Positions 12,701 through 24,700 of a stretch of 64,000 bases of DNA are shown piece by piece. A program made the translations under genes and the position numbers. This DNA comes from Dicaeum eximium (taxonomy: Eukaryota; Chordata; Aves; Passeriformes; Dicaeidae). How positions within the stretch are numbered: position 1 is the stretch's first letter; each line of letters begins with the position of its first letter. Where the stretch lies: contig VWZP01008292.1 of NCBI GenBank assembly GCA_013396995.1, positions 1,082,742 to 1,146,741 on the forward strand, written 5' to 3'. The notes under the pieces were generated by a model, which made no database searches, was not told the DNA's origin, and saw nothing but the letters and a program-made list of their open reading frames with translations.

Positions 12701-15700
12701 GTTTGAGGTATCCAGCTATGAAGAAGGTTACTGTCTAAAAAATAGAACAAAAGCTATGCAGGCAATGTGCACTGTCCCTCTCTTCCTTACATATAAGACT
12801 TTACCTGATGTTCAGCCATCTGGCTCTCTGGGCTTTTGGCTGGTTCCAAAGTCTCATTTAGTTTGATTTCAGTGGTCTCCATTTTCGTGGATATAGACTG
12901 GAGTGTGTCCTGATACTTCTGCTGACGCTCAAGAGCTTCATACAGAGTGCGCTGCTTTTCACTGATCTGAAGAAGAATGGAAGGTATGAATTCTGCTATT
13001 TAGTCTGCTTCGTAGGTCCCTAGGTTTAAGACACTAAAACAAAAAAACTTGCAACAAGTTTTCAAGAGTATAAATTACAAAGCAAAACATCCATGTTAAA
13101 AATATTTATTTACTTCATTTCATCAGGAAAATTCTAGGTTCTGCTGCTTAAAAGAAATGGACATTAATAAAGCAGGGAAAACCTATGCACATTCTCATGC
13201 ATTATTTTAGATTTCACGCACACAAACATGGATGTGCACTATTTGCTAGACAAATAGTTCTTAATGCCTTGTAACAGCTACTGTGTCTCTGAAAGGAATT
13301 AAAATTTATAGCATGTGATCAAGACTCTGACCATTTTCATACATCACTGAATGATTATGCTGCAAAACTATACAGAAATGTGTTGATTCAGTATTTAGAG
13401 AAACAGGATTCTTGGGCCTTCTTTGCCTACTCATCCAGCATGACTGGATATCCCTACTAGGTTATGGAATACAGGCTGCCAGTAGCCAGTATTTCTGAAG
13501 CCAACGATCAGCTTTAATGACTCCTATTTTTATTAATGGAGGGCCATCTTGCACAGTCTTTCAAACAAAGAACAAAAGCAATATAACACAACTAACAATT
13601 CAAGTTACCATCTGAAAACAAAACACTGCAGAGAAGAATATTTGAATTTTATTCCTTACAAGCTAGCCAAGTTTTGAATATTGAATATTTGAATATTTTG
13701 AAGTCTCCAAATGCAAACTTACCACATTTTTCAGTGTTTCCCAAGAACGCTGCAAATCATCCAGTTTGGCACTAGCAGATGATTCTAAGCCTGGTTCATA
13801 AAACTCCTGGGTGGCTGAGGTGCTGGGTTGAATTTTAGCAGCTTCTGTCTGCAACTGTTCAGCAGATAAGGCTTGGTAATAAGCAATGTCCTACAAGCAT
13901 GAAGTACATTATTGCACTTTCAAAAAGAAAGATACTGCATACTATCCCCCCCCATATTGCCCCATGCATATGTCCATTAAAATAAAGCTCACAAAGCCAA
14001 AACCACTGGGAAACCTCTTAATAACACAGTGAATCAATATTTAATAGTAGCAGACTGAGCATGTTTTGGACCTTCACTATGATGAGGATTTTGGACACAT
14101 TTTTCTCACGTTCATACTAGCTAGGAGGTGCAGAGGGCAGCTATGGACAATCACAGGAAGGCTAGGAGGGGAAGAGCTATAAATGGGAGAGTTGTTCCAG
14201 CATCATTACAACTACATATGGGGGAAAACTCATCACAAAAGACAGTGGGTTATGGTACTGTAGGTGGCAAATACCACCTTAATGAACACTATCACAGAGA
14301 GAGCAGCAGAAGAACCTAAAAGGAATATGTTAAAGGACTGGTAAATGAGGCAAGAAAGAGTATGAAGCATCAGCTTATTGTAAGCTTTCAAACAAACAGG
14401 GAGCTTCAACTAACTTACAAAAGATATTGAGAAAAGGCACCAAAAGTGCTGAGGAAATGGGCAAATGTTCAAAACACCAATGAAAATTCAGAGTGGAATT
14501 ATTTCTCACCAGAAATTCTATACTTAGTGTATGGAGATTTCTTCAACTGTTGCAGATGACAACTGAAAACATCTACAGAAAATGTAGAATTAAGGAAACA
14601 AGTACAGTACCTATACTTAGGTCAGGAAAGCAGACTTGATGACAAGGAATATTTAAAACTGAAAGCATGTATGACAGTTAGCACCACATTATCTGGGAGG
14701 TGAAAAATGCTGCCTCAAGGGAGAGTGCAAAGCAGACAGAACCAGGCTCTTCTCAGTGGTGCCCACTGACAGGAACAGAGGCAATGGGCACAAAGTGAAG
14801 CACAGGAGATTCTCTCTGAATACCAGGAAATGCTTTTTTACTATTAGTGTGACTGAGCACTGGGACAGGTTACCCAGGGAAGTTGCAGGGTCTCCATCCT
14901 TAGAGACACTCAAAATCAACCTGAATATAGTCCTGGACAACCTGCTGTGCATGGTCCAGTTTGACAAAGGGTGTTGGGCCAAATCATCTCTGGAGGCCCC
15001 TTCAACCTCAACCATTCTGTGATCCTGTACAGATCTATAAAAGTTAGGTACTAAACAAGACTAATTCTGAGGTACTGGAGCTCAAAGTATAAGAAGGATC
15101 CTAATTTGGAACAGTATGCAAATACACTATCTAAGACCATATGTGAACAAAACCAGACAGACTCTGGAAGAGCACAGAAACCAGATCACTCCCATAAAAC
15201 TGGCTGAAAGTGTCCAATGAGATACTTCTTCAGAGAAAATAATTGGGAAATTTGAAAAATTTAATGATGAGATTGTTACAATGACCAGGAGCCAGCATGG
15301 AATAGGTAACAGCTTAGCACAGCATTCAAGACTGCAATTTCAGAATTTTTCACTCTCACCACAAGTGATGTTTCCAAGTAATGGTGAAAAATTGCATCAG
15401 TGGAGGCAACTTCTCATTTTGCCTTGCCTGCAGCTACTCTCCAGCCCTTTGCCAGTCCCCTCTCAACATCAACGCTTCTGTGACCTCTTAATATGGTTTT
15501 CAGTATAAAGGGCTTGTTTCCACAGAATGGGGAAAAACAATCCCTGTTCCCATCTTTTCAACTGCTTTCTGGAGTATACAACATGGCAGCTTCTCTTTGG
15601 CAGATCTTTCACATGATGATAGCAGAAATACAGATGTTCATGAAAGTGGACGATTTTGTTGCCCCTATAAAGGCCCTAATATCCATGGCTGTTCTTATGA

Positions 15701-18700
15701 GAAATAGCCAATGAAGAGTAGCCAAGCCTTTGTTGTTAGATGTAGGGACAAAAGGGTGTGTTTAGATTTTGTAAGATATCTAACAAGGGCTGGTGCACCC
15801 TAGATGAGTATTCATAAGCAAAAGAGAAAGAATCCTTAAGTAGGCTGTGTACAAGGAGATAGAAAAGTATTTAACAGTCCCTCAGTGCATAAGACTAAAA
15901 TCACAGGATCAGCTGTGGCCTACAGGGCATTGTGCCAACACTTCAGCTTTTCCAGTTCAAGTGCTCTGCATTGTGTAGCAGGAAACCAAGTTTTAAAAAG
16001 TGTGTCAGATTTTACTAAATTACAACTTTGGGTAAGTGCAAGGAGATTTAGTCCCAAAGGATTCTCATTCAGTACTGTGGCACAGATGAAGTGTCTGATT
16101 TTGCTAAATATCAAAATTAACTGCATTTCAGGACTGTTAATATTTTATATATTATTGAATTCCTCAGTGTTTTCAACATTTTTAATGCCTTTATAGGTCC
16201 CCCCACCCTGTTGTTTTTGGAGGAGTTTCAGAAAAAAAAAACTTTTTAAAAATTATGACAGTGCTAGAACTGTCAGTTTCTTGTATTTCTGGTCTTGTTT
16301 TAGTCTATTTGAATACATATCCCCATTATTTCATTAATAAGCAGTTGGCACTTGTTTTATATTTTCATTACTTGTTAGAAATGTAAGTAAAGTGTATAGA
16401 TGTCTGAATTCAAACTAGCTATGCTTCACCATTAAAAGACCCTAGGAAAGTGATGAAACACTACAGAGTTATTCAGGATCAATTAAAAAGCAGTCTTAAC
16501 ACATAACCTTTCCTTCCCCCGCTGCCTCTTCAGGAGAGTTTTACATTTTTTTCCAAAGACTAAATACATGTTACTCTTCACTTTCTAGAATTCCTGTTCA
16601 CATTTTTTTCTGGTAGTTTGCAGGTGATCTTTCTGTGAGAAATTAGTTCTTAACTCTGGCTACTTTTTAAAACAAAATATTTCCAAATTTATTTTGCTGA
16701 TTTGCTGTAAACATACAAAATGTTTGTAACTTACATTTGAGCTCCTAGTTCACTAACATCTAGGATATTTTTTTAACCAACCTTCTTTCCTGAAGTCTCC
16801 CTGGGCATTCATCATGACCAGCACTGGCAATTTCATAGCTTCCTTAGTCTTAATCTCATGTGAGTGTGAACCTATGAATTTTGTAAGTAAACTACTGCAT
16901 TTTGGAATGTTCTTCCGCTTGTTGTTTAATACATGCAGTTCATTTCAACATTAACCACACTGAAGAAAACTTCAGCTCTGAGTTTTTAAGATTGTAATAA
17001 TAGCATCAACTTTATCTGTCTCAAAAATCCTCTGCTAAATGAAAGACGTGCTATTTTTGTTCAATTTTGTCCTAGTAAATCACTTATTCTAAAACATGTA
17101 CTTTGGTGTCAGCTAATGGTGCAACAGCATGTTCACTGTGTTTTGCTTATTGTCTGAGTGACTGGAGGTGTTTGACTTGTTTTCCATTTTCAGAGAAAAG
17201 CAATGAACTGACATTGGCTTTGTTGATTAGGAAGCAAGCTGCTTTTGGTCCTTTAACTCCTTCATTAATTAATGGTGTCATAAGACTTGAAAGACTTCTC
17301 TATGTTGACATATATAGATGCCTTTCTACTGTAAGTAAATTTCACAGGGAACTTTCTGATTACCTAAAATCATAAAAAACTGGAAAAATCCTTCTTATGC
17401 ATTATACAACTTTTTTTAGTGTGCTGTTGATGATTTTGTCACCACTCTTACTATCTTACATTAGTATTCTTTCTTATGTCATATATTTAGTGAGTTCTAC
17501 AGCACCATATGCATTTCTGAAATTAGCAGAGGAATCAATGAGCATCTTGCTCAAACTTTTCTAATTCTACTCAGCAGTGCAACACAACACATTCTAACCT
17601 TCAAATCTGCATTGGTCAATTTTGGAAGCAGTCACAAATGCAAAACCAATCAATCAACCACGAAATCCAGAACATGATGAATTCAGTGAGGTGCTGATAG
17701 CTTCTAAGGCTCATTTCTAAACTTCTAAACATTTTTTTGTGTGACTTTATGTGCACAATGTTCAATGTGCTGGCTCAATGTTTACATTTTAATCAATACT
17801 GATATATACTTGCTCCTGTTAGAAGTGCAAGAGCCCTCAGTTTTGATTTAAAATCTAATGTCTGTTATTTCACTGATCTGCCTCACTTGCACTTAAAATA
17901 GACTGCCATGGAAATGAACAATGTTGGAATGAACAATACATGAAAAAACCCACATGAAAGTTAATAACTGAAATTATATTAAGTAGAAGATACCAGGCTG
18001 TGATTTCATTCCCTCAATGGCAATGGTAAAGTAAGATAGGGGGATATGAACATAATGCAATGTTTCATTATGGGGAGTATAAAAAGGCATTATTTCTCAG
18101 GATGCAAGATTCCATTGAGTACCACTGAGAAAATAAAAATTGTGTTATAAGTAGAAAACACTGGTGATATTGCAATTGTCACTTAAAATTTATTTTTAAA
18201 AATAATGAATAACTGTTACACTAGATTTATACAATTTCAATTCAGAAGTCAATACATGTATCCATTTTGAACCAGAACCTGAAGGTTCAGTCTGGTAAGA
18301 GGTTAAACCTCAGTTCCTTGGAGCTATAGCTAGACATTATTTCAGAATATTAAATAAGCCACCTGTGGAATGGAACCATGTATATCTGAGATAAAAGCTG
18401 AATGAATGCCAAGAGAGGTACCTGGTTAACAGAAGCATCTGTATTAGCCACAGGTGAGGGAGAGCGACAGGCAGGTGGAGAAGAAATCTCACTGTTGGTT
18501 CCCTCCTCCCCAGACTCCTCAGTGACAGGGGAGAGCAGCGTGTGACAGCGACCAGCAGTCATCTGCCACAGGAAAAGCAACCCCAGAGCACAGGAAGAAA
18601 ATCAGTAACCTCAGCTGAGGCTTGACTTAGACTGAGCTCAAAACAACACATGGCCAGAATTACTACAACATTAATTAGTCATGCTTCATGCTCCTACATT

Positions 18701-21700
18701 TACCAGTTTAGAAATCCATTGAATAAATATCTCATTTACTTGTCATACTTCAGTATGAAAATGCTCTCCTGTACCCTAATGGATTTTAAAAGACAATGTA
18801 GAGCAAGCAACTCAATGATAAGAAATTCAGGTTGGCCTAAACATCTTCTAATACAATCTCTGCTGCATACAGAAATACTATGGGAAGCTACAGAATACTT
18901 GTCTCATAATATTTGTCTCAGTATCCAGGGCCAGTTAGAACAACAAGAAACAGACCTGAAATATAAAATACACACAACGCAGTATTCAAACTGGGTTACA
19001 TTCTTCCTTCCCCAGTGTTGCTACAGAGGGATAAATCCTGAAGTCTGACACTCAGACAAAAATCCCAGTAGCATCAGCAGAATGTTTGCAATGAGACCCA
19101 GTTAGAAACAAACAAAAGCAAAGTCCAACATTAGGCCTATGGCAGTACTTAAGACAGCTTTCATTTCCAGTACACTCATGTGAGAACACAGCAGCATACT
19201 GTCAATTGCCACATCAACATTTTAATGTGTGGAAAGCCTACACACTGCAACATCTAATAAAATCGTATTTATTCTGGGTTTATTTTATTCCTGCAACTCA
19301 TCAATTTCTTAGCATTTGTTCTTGCATGCTGACAGCTACAAAATAAAAAGCACAATATTTGCATATTACGGCTCATAAATTTCATGCATTATGTCTGTTA
19401 AATAACTTCAGCCTTTATCAACAAGTCTTGAGAAGTCATATAAGCAAAATGCAGTAAAGGGAAGCTGGAACTCGTTAGGTTTGCCACACTACAGCCATTT
19501 CAAAAGCTAAATGTAGATGTGAGCTGTGGCAATTTGCTACACAGCAGTGTTGTAATGATGCAAGAGGAAGCAGCTCAGACGATGAGTACAGTGACCAAAG
19601 CATTGCTTACCATAACCACCGAGGGATGAGTGGGGTGTGCTGGGAGCAGGTCTGCATCCAGCTCCTCCATTCCCTCGGACAGCCCCTCCACTTCTGTCAC
19701 TGTCAGCAGCATGGTGGCATGTTTTGCTTTCATTGTCAGCATCTTGCACTTGGAATTCAAAGAAGCAATTTGCTCCTGGTATCCTTTGATCTTCTGAGCC
19801 AGCTCCTGAGGAAACATTTTTTCGCCCTAGTGCTGATGCAGCCGAGAAAGGCAGCAGGACCGGCAGCATTTCAGCTTCCGCGGCGAAGCGAAGCCGGCCC
19901 CTCGCAGCGCAGCCAATGCCATGGCAGCGCTGCCGCTCTGCTGACGAGCAGATGTCGCCGAGCGCAGGGACCGAGCGGGGCGCGCCCGGCCGCGCTGCCA
20001 GAGCGCAGAGTGGCGGCTCCGTGCGCGCCGCACCGCAGAGCGCAGGCACGGACGGACGGACGGACGGACGAAGAGATACCTCACGTTCGCATCCTGCCTG
20101 AACCTGAGCCCACCTCTGTCAGCTGCACGCTGCAGCAAAGGGGAGCGTCTCTCCTTCTTCCTGCCCTATTTCCCCCCCGCCCCGATCTACTGCCATCTAT
20201 CTGAGGAAGATGAAGCTCCCCCGCTTAGTGCGTGCCAGGGAAATGAGGTCATGTAGTGGCCACAACTGCAAAAAATGCCCCATTCAGCTCCCACCAGAAA
20301 GAATGAATTGTCCAAACAATAACTCACAGGGTCTAACAGGCTCAAAAGTGATAGGAACAATCAGTCACATAATAAGATTAAATGCAGACTGGGTCGCTTT
20401 TTGTCACTGTTTGGATAAGCTGTATTTTAATCTCGTTTTGGTTTTGTCTAAGTCTACTGAGTTAAAAGTTGAGCTACACAGGACTACCCTTTCTTTAAAA
20501 AGAGATGGGGAAACTAGCATAAAGCAGACTGTATTTTTAACTATTGGGGATTTTATGCTTAGGAAATGGTCTATTTATGTGGCCAAACACCACCATAAGC
20601 TTAAGATTTTTAGACAAGAAAGATGAAAATGAATAGCCTTATGACTATTCATAAGCGTCTCATCTTCTCTCCTACCCTATACTGTTGCCTCATTCAGTAT
20701 CCAGTTTCAAAGCTTTTAATTAATATACTTCAAATAAAAAATGGTGGAAGTGTTTCATATTTCTGATGAAGTTATTGTTCCTGTCTCCCTAGACACTCAG
20801 TAACAAGTTAAGAGTTTTCATCTAAGAAGTGAAAACATTTGTATAAGCTTGCTTGTTAAATTGATCATTATTTGTTCAAGTACGTATTTCTGCTTCATTT
20901 TTATATCTGCTTTTACTTCTTCCAAACCCACAAGTTTTCAAGAAAAAAGCAACAGGAGTTGCAAGATCTAGTAGGCATAATAATATATTATTACAATATC
21001 TTTTCAAAAGTAAATAAGACTACTGTTTCAGGCTGATAAATGAGAAGATTTTTTTTGGTTGTATGACATTTTCAATATGAAAATTCCTCAAAATTACAGT
21101 GCAGAACACTCATTGCAAGAAATATCAAGTTAGGAATTGAAACAGCCCAAAGACTGAGGATGATACTTCATGACTTGAGTTTCAATGGCACCTTGTCACC
21201 ATCTGTCATGTTAGCAACACAAGGAGCTCTCTTTGGTGCTCCAAATCTTTCCTTGGAGACTAAGTCTTGATTATAAAACATCAAGCAGAATAGTCAAAAA
21301 CCAAGCTGCAATCAAACCAAGCCACAAATTTAATGGCTAGCAGCTCGAATAGTTATCTGCTCTTTGGCAAATTCCAGTCATTCACAAATGCTCAATGAAT
21401 GACATATCTGAGCTCAGTAGAAAATTATTGTCATTCAGTATACTCTATTCCCTCACATTACCAAGTGCAATGCCATTTGTGGTATTAATGTCCAGCACAC
21501 TGAGTATCTAAAATGCCTCTTTCAACTGAAAACAAGGAAGAATAAGCAAAAATGTGATTGCAGAAGAAAATTAAAACAATAAAGCATCTTATAAAAGCAA
21601 TGTCCCATGAGGAATTGTATTTTCCATTCAAATAATTCTCAAGTATGGAGATACTTGTCCCCATTCTTATCTGAAATTCTTAAGATACATGGGTCAGTAG

Positions 21701-24700
21701 ACATGGTATCTACTTACATACATGTATATTAATACAAGTTTCCCAAAAATCAAGATGTAATTTCCTTCCACTTTCTTCCTTCCTCTTATTTAATTCTAAA
21801 TATAGCTACTACAAATGTACCCTTAAGTTCTTTTACATAAAGCCTTTAACAGGGAATGTGGTAACTGATATTTTCTTAAATTAATAACACACTTAACAAA
21901 CATCTTGACAGACCAGACTTTTGAAGTACTCTAATAATATATGGTTCAGAATATTCACTTCATGTTATGCTTTTTCACAGGTATTTAGCAGAGAAAACGT
22001 GAGACAAAAATATGCTTGTCTCAGTCTTTCAAATCCCCTTACCCCTAAATGTGGAAATCTTGCATGTGTGAAGTCTGTCTGTTCTGGCTGATTCCAACAT
22101 GTGTATTACCATAACACTGCTATCTTCCTGCAGATGTTCAGGACCACTCCTAGCTACTAAACTTGCTCAAATGTACATGAAACTTCAAGCTGCCCCATTT
22201 TTAATTCTTTCCTGCCTGCAGCATTATTCCTTCCTCCAGCAATATCAACCTGAATCGCTGGTCACTCTCCTGCATCTGCTGCTCCAGAATATTTGAATAG
22301 TGAATAATAGCATTACAATTCAATACTAATAAAACCAAAAGTGCTTGCAAATGCAAACTGCTCTTGAATTTATACTAAATAACAGTTGTAACAACTGGAT
22401 AGAAAATGAACAACACATGTAACATTGGGTTATATCACAACCAGGAGGGATAGCTTCAATTTAAAGGTAAAGAAATGGTGCCATCTGGTGCCGAAAGTGA
22501 CACACAGAGATCAGTGGTGCATTTTCTATCCTAGGAATTACACAACAGACAGGTGGAGGTGAAAGGGGCTCAGGAGGAGCTCTCAAGTCAGCACAGCAAG
22601 AAGGCTGCACAGAGACTATTGTGTTTTATTCAAGGGTTGATAATCCATGAGTTTGTTGGGCAGGACTCACAACTCCAGAGAACAAAAATCTTCCCAACAA
22701 AGACTTTAAAGAAACCTTTGCAGTGAATGGTGCAGAGTTTTCCTCCAAATCTATTGTGGATTTCCTTTGATTCAAGTCTCCTGGTATTCTTTACAGAATG
22801 TGACTGGGATGAAATTGAGCAAGTACTTTAGGATATGCATGCGTGTATGTATAAGTTCTTTAGGATATACATATGTATATGTGGATCACTGAACTACTTG
22901 TGAGATTAACTGACCAACTGCTGAATTTTGACTTCTGGGACACTCCTCAGTAAAATTTTAATGTTAACTGCCCCTTAATTATGCAATGCTCTTGTTTATC
23001 ACAATGCTGTCCGAAGGTTAGGATATATCTAACTGAATAAACAAATGAATTGTCCACATTGTACCAGTATCAGGAGTTCCCTCTCTGGGATTAAGTCTAT
23101 CTGCTCAACTAGCCTTGATGAAATCTCAAAAGCAACTCAGCTATCTTATGATTATTGCTTGTGAAAAGTTGTCTGGGTCAGTGAGCTGCCATTGAGCCCA
23201 ATGTTTTGAAGCATTTTGGGTCCCATACCTCATTACGTGAAATCTGGACCTGGAGTTCCTGGATGTTGCTGGTTGCTATTGGCTTGTCTTGGATCTCGCG
23301 ATGGGCGCTCTCTATCATCTGCTGCAAATGTTTCATTTCTTGCTCATATTGCTCATACTGAACCACTGCTTCCTAGAGAAGGGAAAAGAAAATTGAGAGT
23401 CTGCATGAAAATTAATTTTCACTTAGTCCAAGCATGACAGATCTCCCTCATTAAGTATCTGGCACTCACATCTTCAGTAGCAAAGCAAAGTAGGAGTATA
23501 GTCAGGAAAATGTCTATTCATAAATATTGTGAATTTCAATCATTTGAATGGCTTCATTTATTTAAATATTTCCCAAACCCACAGTCCACATAACATGGTA
23601 TTTTAGATTTCTGACGTAAGGTATTGTAACTTCTAATTCCAACAAGTACCTGAATCAAACACACCCACAAGAAGATAGCCTTGCTTAGTCTCGCGGTTTC
23701 ATTACAAAGCATTTTCATCTGCTTTTTCACTTCACGCATTCATTTGTGACTATAAGAAAAGCTTAGGTATTACAAAAAATACAAGTGGGAAAGGAATATG
23801 AAGATTGATTCAGATAATTATCCTACCAATGTAGTATCAGTTCTTTCTATCATAGATCCATGAGCAGTTTGTCTAACCCATTTTTTAAATTTTCAGTATG
23901 ACATTGTAACCTTTCTTGTATTTAAGCATCATTAATTATCCTTAATCATCAAAAATATCTTCTGTTATCCAACTTGAAACTTTGTAGTTGCACCCTAGTC
24001 TATGGAATATGCTATGTATACTCCTATCACTAAATAGCAGAGAAGAAAAGCTTATTCTCTTCTTTCGAAGTACATTTTACGTGTTTAATTATAAATCCAA
24101 ACAATCAAACAAAATGTAATTTACTCGTACTTAGCAAAACTTGAAGATACAAATTTAATAGACACTGAATGGTTCCAAAATCAGAAAATGAATATATATA
24201 AATTATAAATAAAGAGAATAAAAATAATTATTTTTATACCACAAAGTTAAGTAACTCAATAGTTTTTATGCAATCTACAGAAGCAGCTGATGTTATAATG
24301 TTGTATTAATTTTATTAATTGATTATGTGATATCAATGTAAATAAATATTATTAATGAATAATAATAGATCAATAAATATATATTAATTTTATTATTGAT
24401 TAACCTGCATACATTTGTATATTAGCTGTTTGTCTAGTTAATCCTAGCAGCATTACAAAAATCATAGCAATATCAGGGAGAGAACTGAGGTGAGAGTCTG
24501 ATGTATAAATCAACAATTAACATGGTCATGAATATCAAAATCAGGAATAACTGAGCCTTAGTGGGGAAATTCCCTAATGGTAGTACAGAACAGAGGAATG
24601 CACAGAGATACGAAATTCTGCATTTTCATCCCAGTTTGCCTGTCGCTTTTGAAGCTCCTCTGATTGCTTCAAGGGATGGAGCTGCACTTGCCTGCATGAT

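Larger units (their letters stand above)
19820..20130 (-). promoter_or_regulatory. SYNE1: CpG island, putative internal SYNE1 promoter
   Basis: By hand count about 37 CpG dinucleotides fall in 19861-20100, in an otherwise CpG-poor, AT-rich window. The island is GC-rich, has no TATA box, contains an inverted CCAAT motif (AGCCAAT on the plus strand near 19911), and abuts exon 33 on its 5' side. TATA-less CpG islands of this type are usual vertebrate promoters. Direction is inferred from the open frame into exon 33; antisense transcription is also possible. Confidence 0.75.

Noticed and set aside
14689..15022. Paired open frames of 88-108 codons
   Set aside because: They are contained in a CR1 3' fragment.
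19537..20049. 170-codon minus-strand frame across the CpG island and exon 33 in another frame
   Set aside because: It reads exon 33 out of the conserved frame; open because of GC-rich composition.
19626..20204. 192-codon plus-strand frame over the CpG island and exon 33
   Set aside because: It is antisense to a conserved exon and its length is explained by the scarcity of stop codons in GC-rich sequence.
24300..24420. Extremely AT-rich stretch as a possible replication origin or matrix attachment site
   Set aside because: Composition alone is not evidence; no specific motif array was seen.
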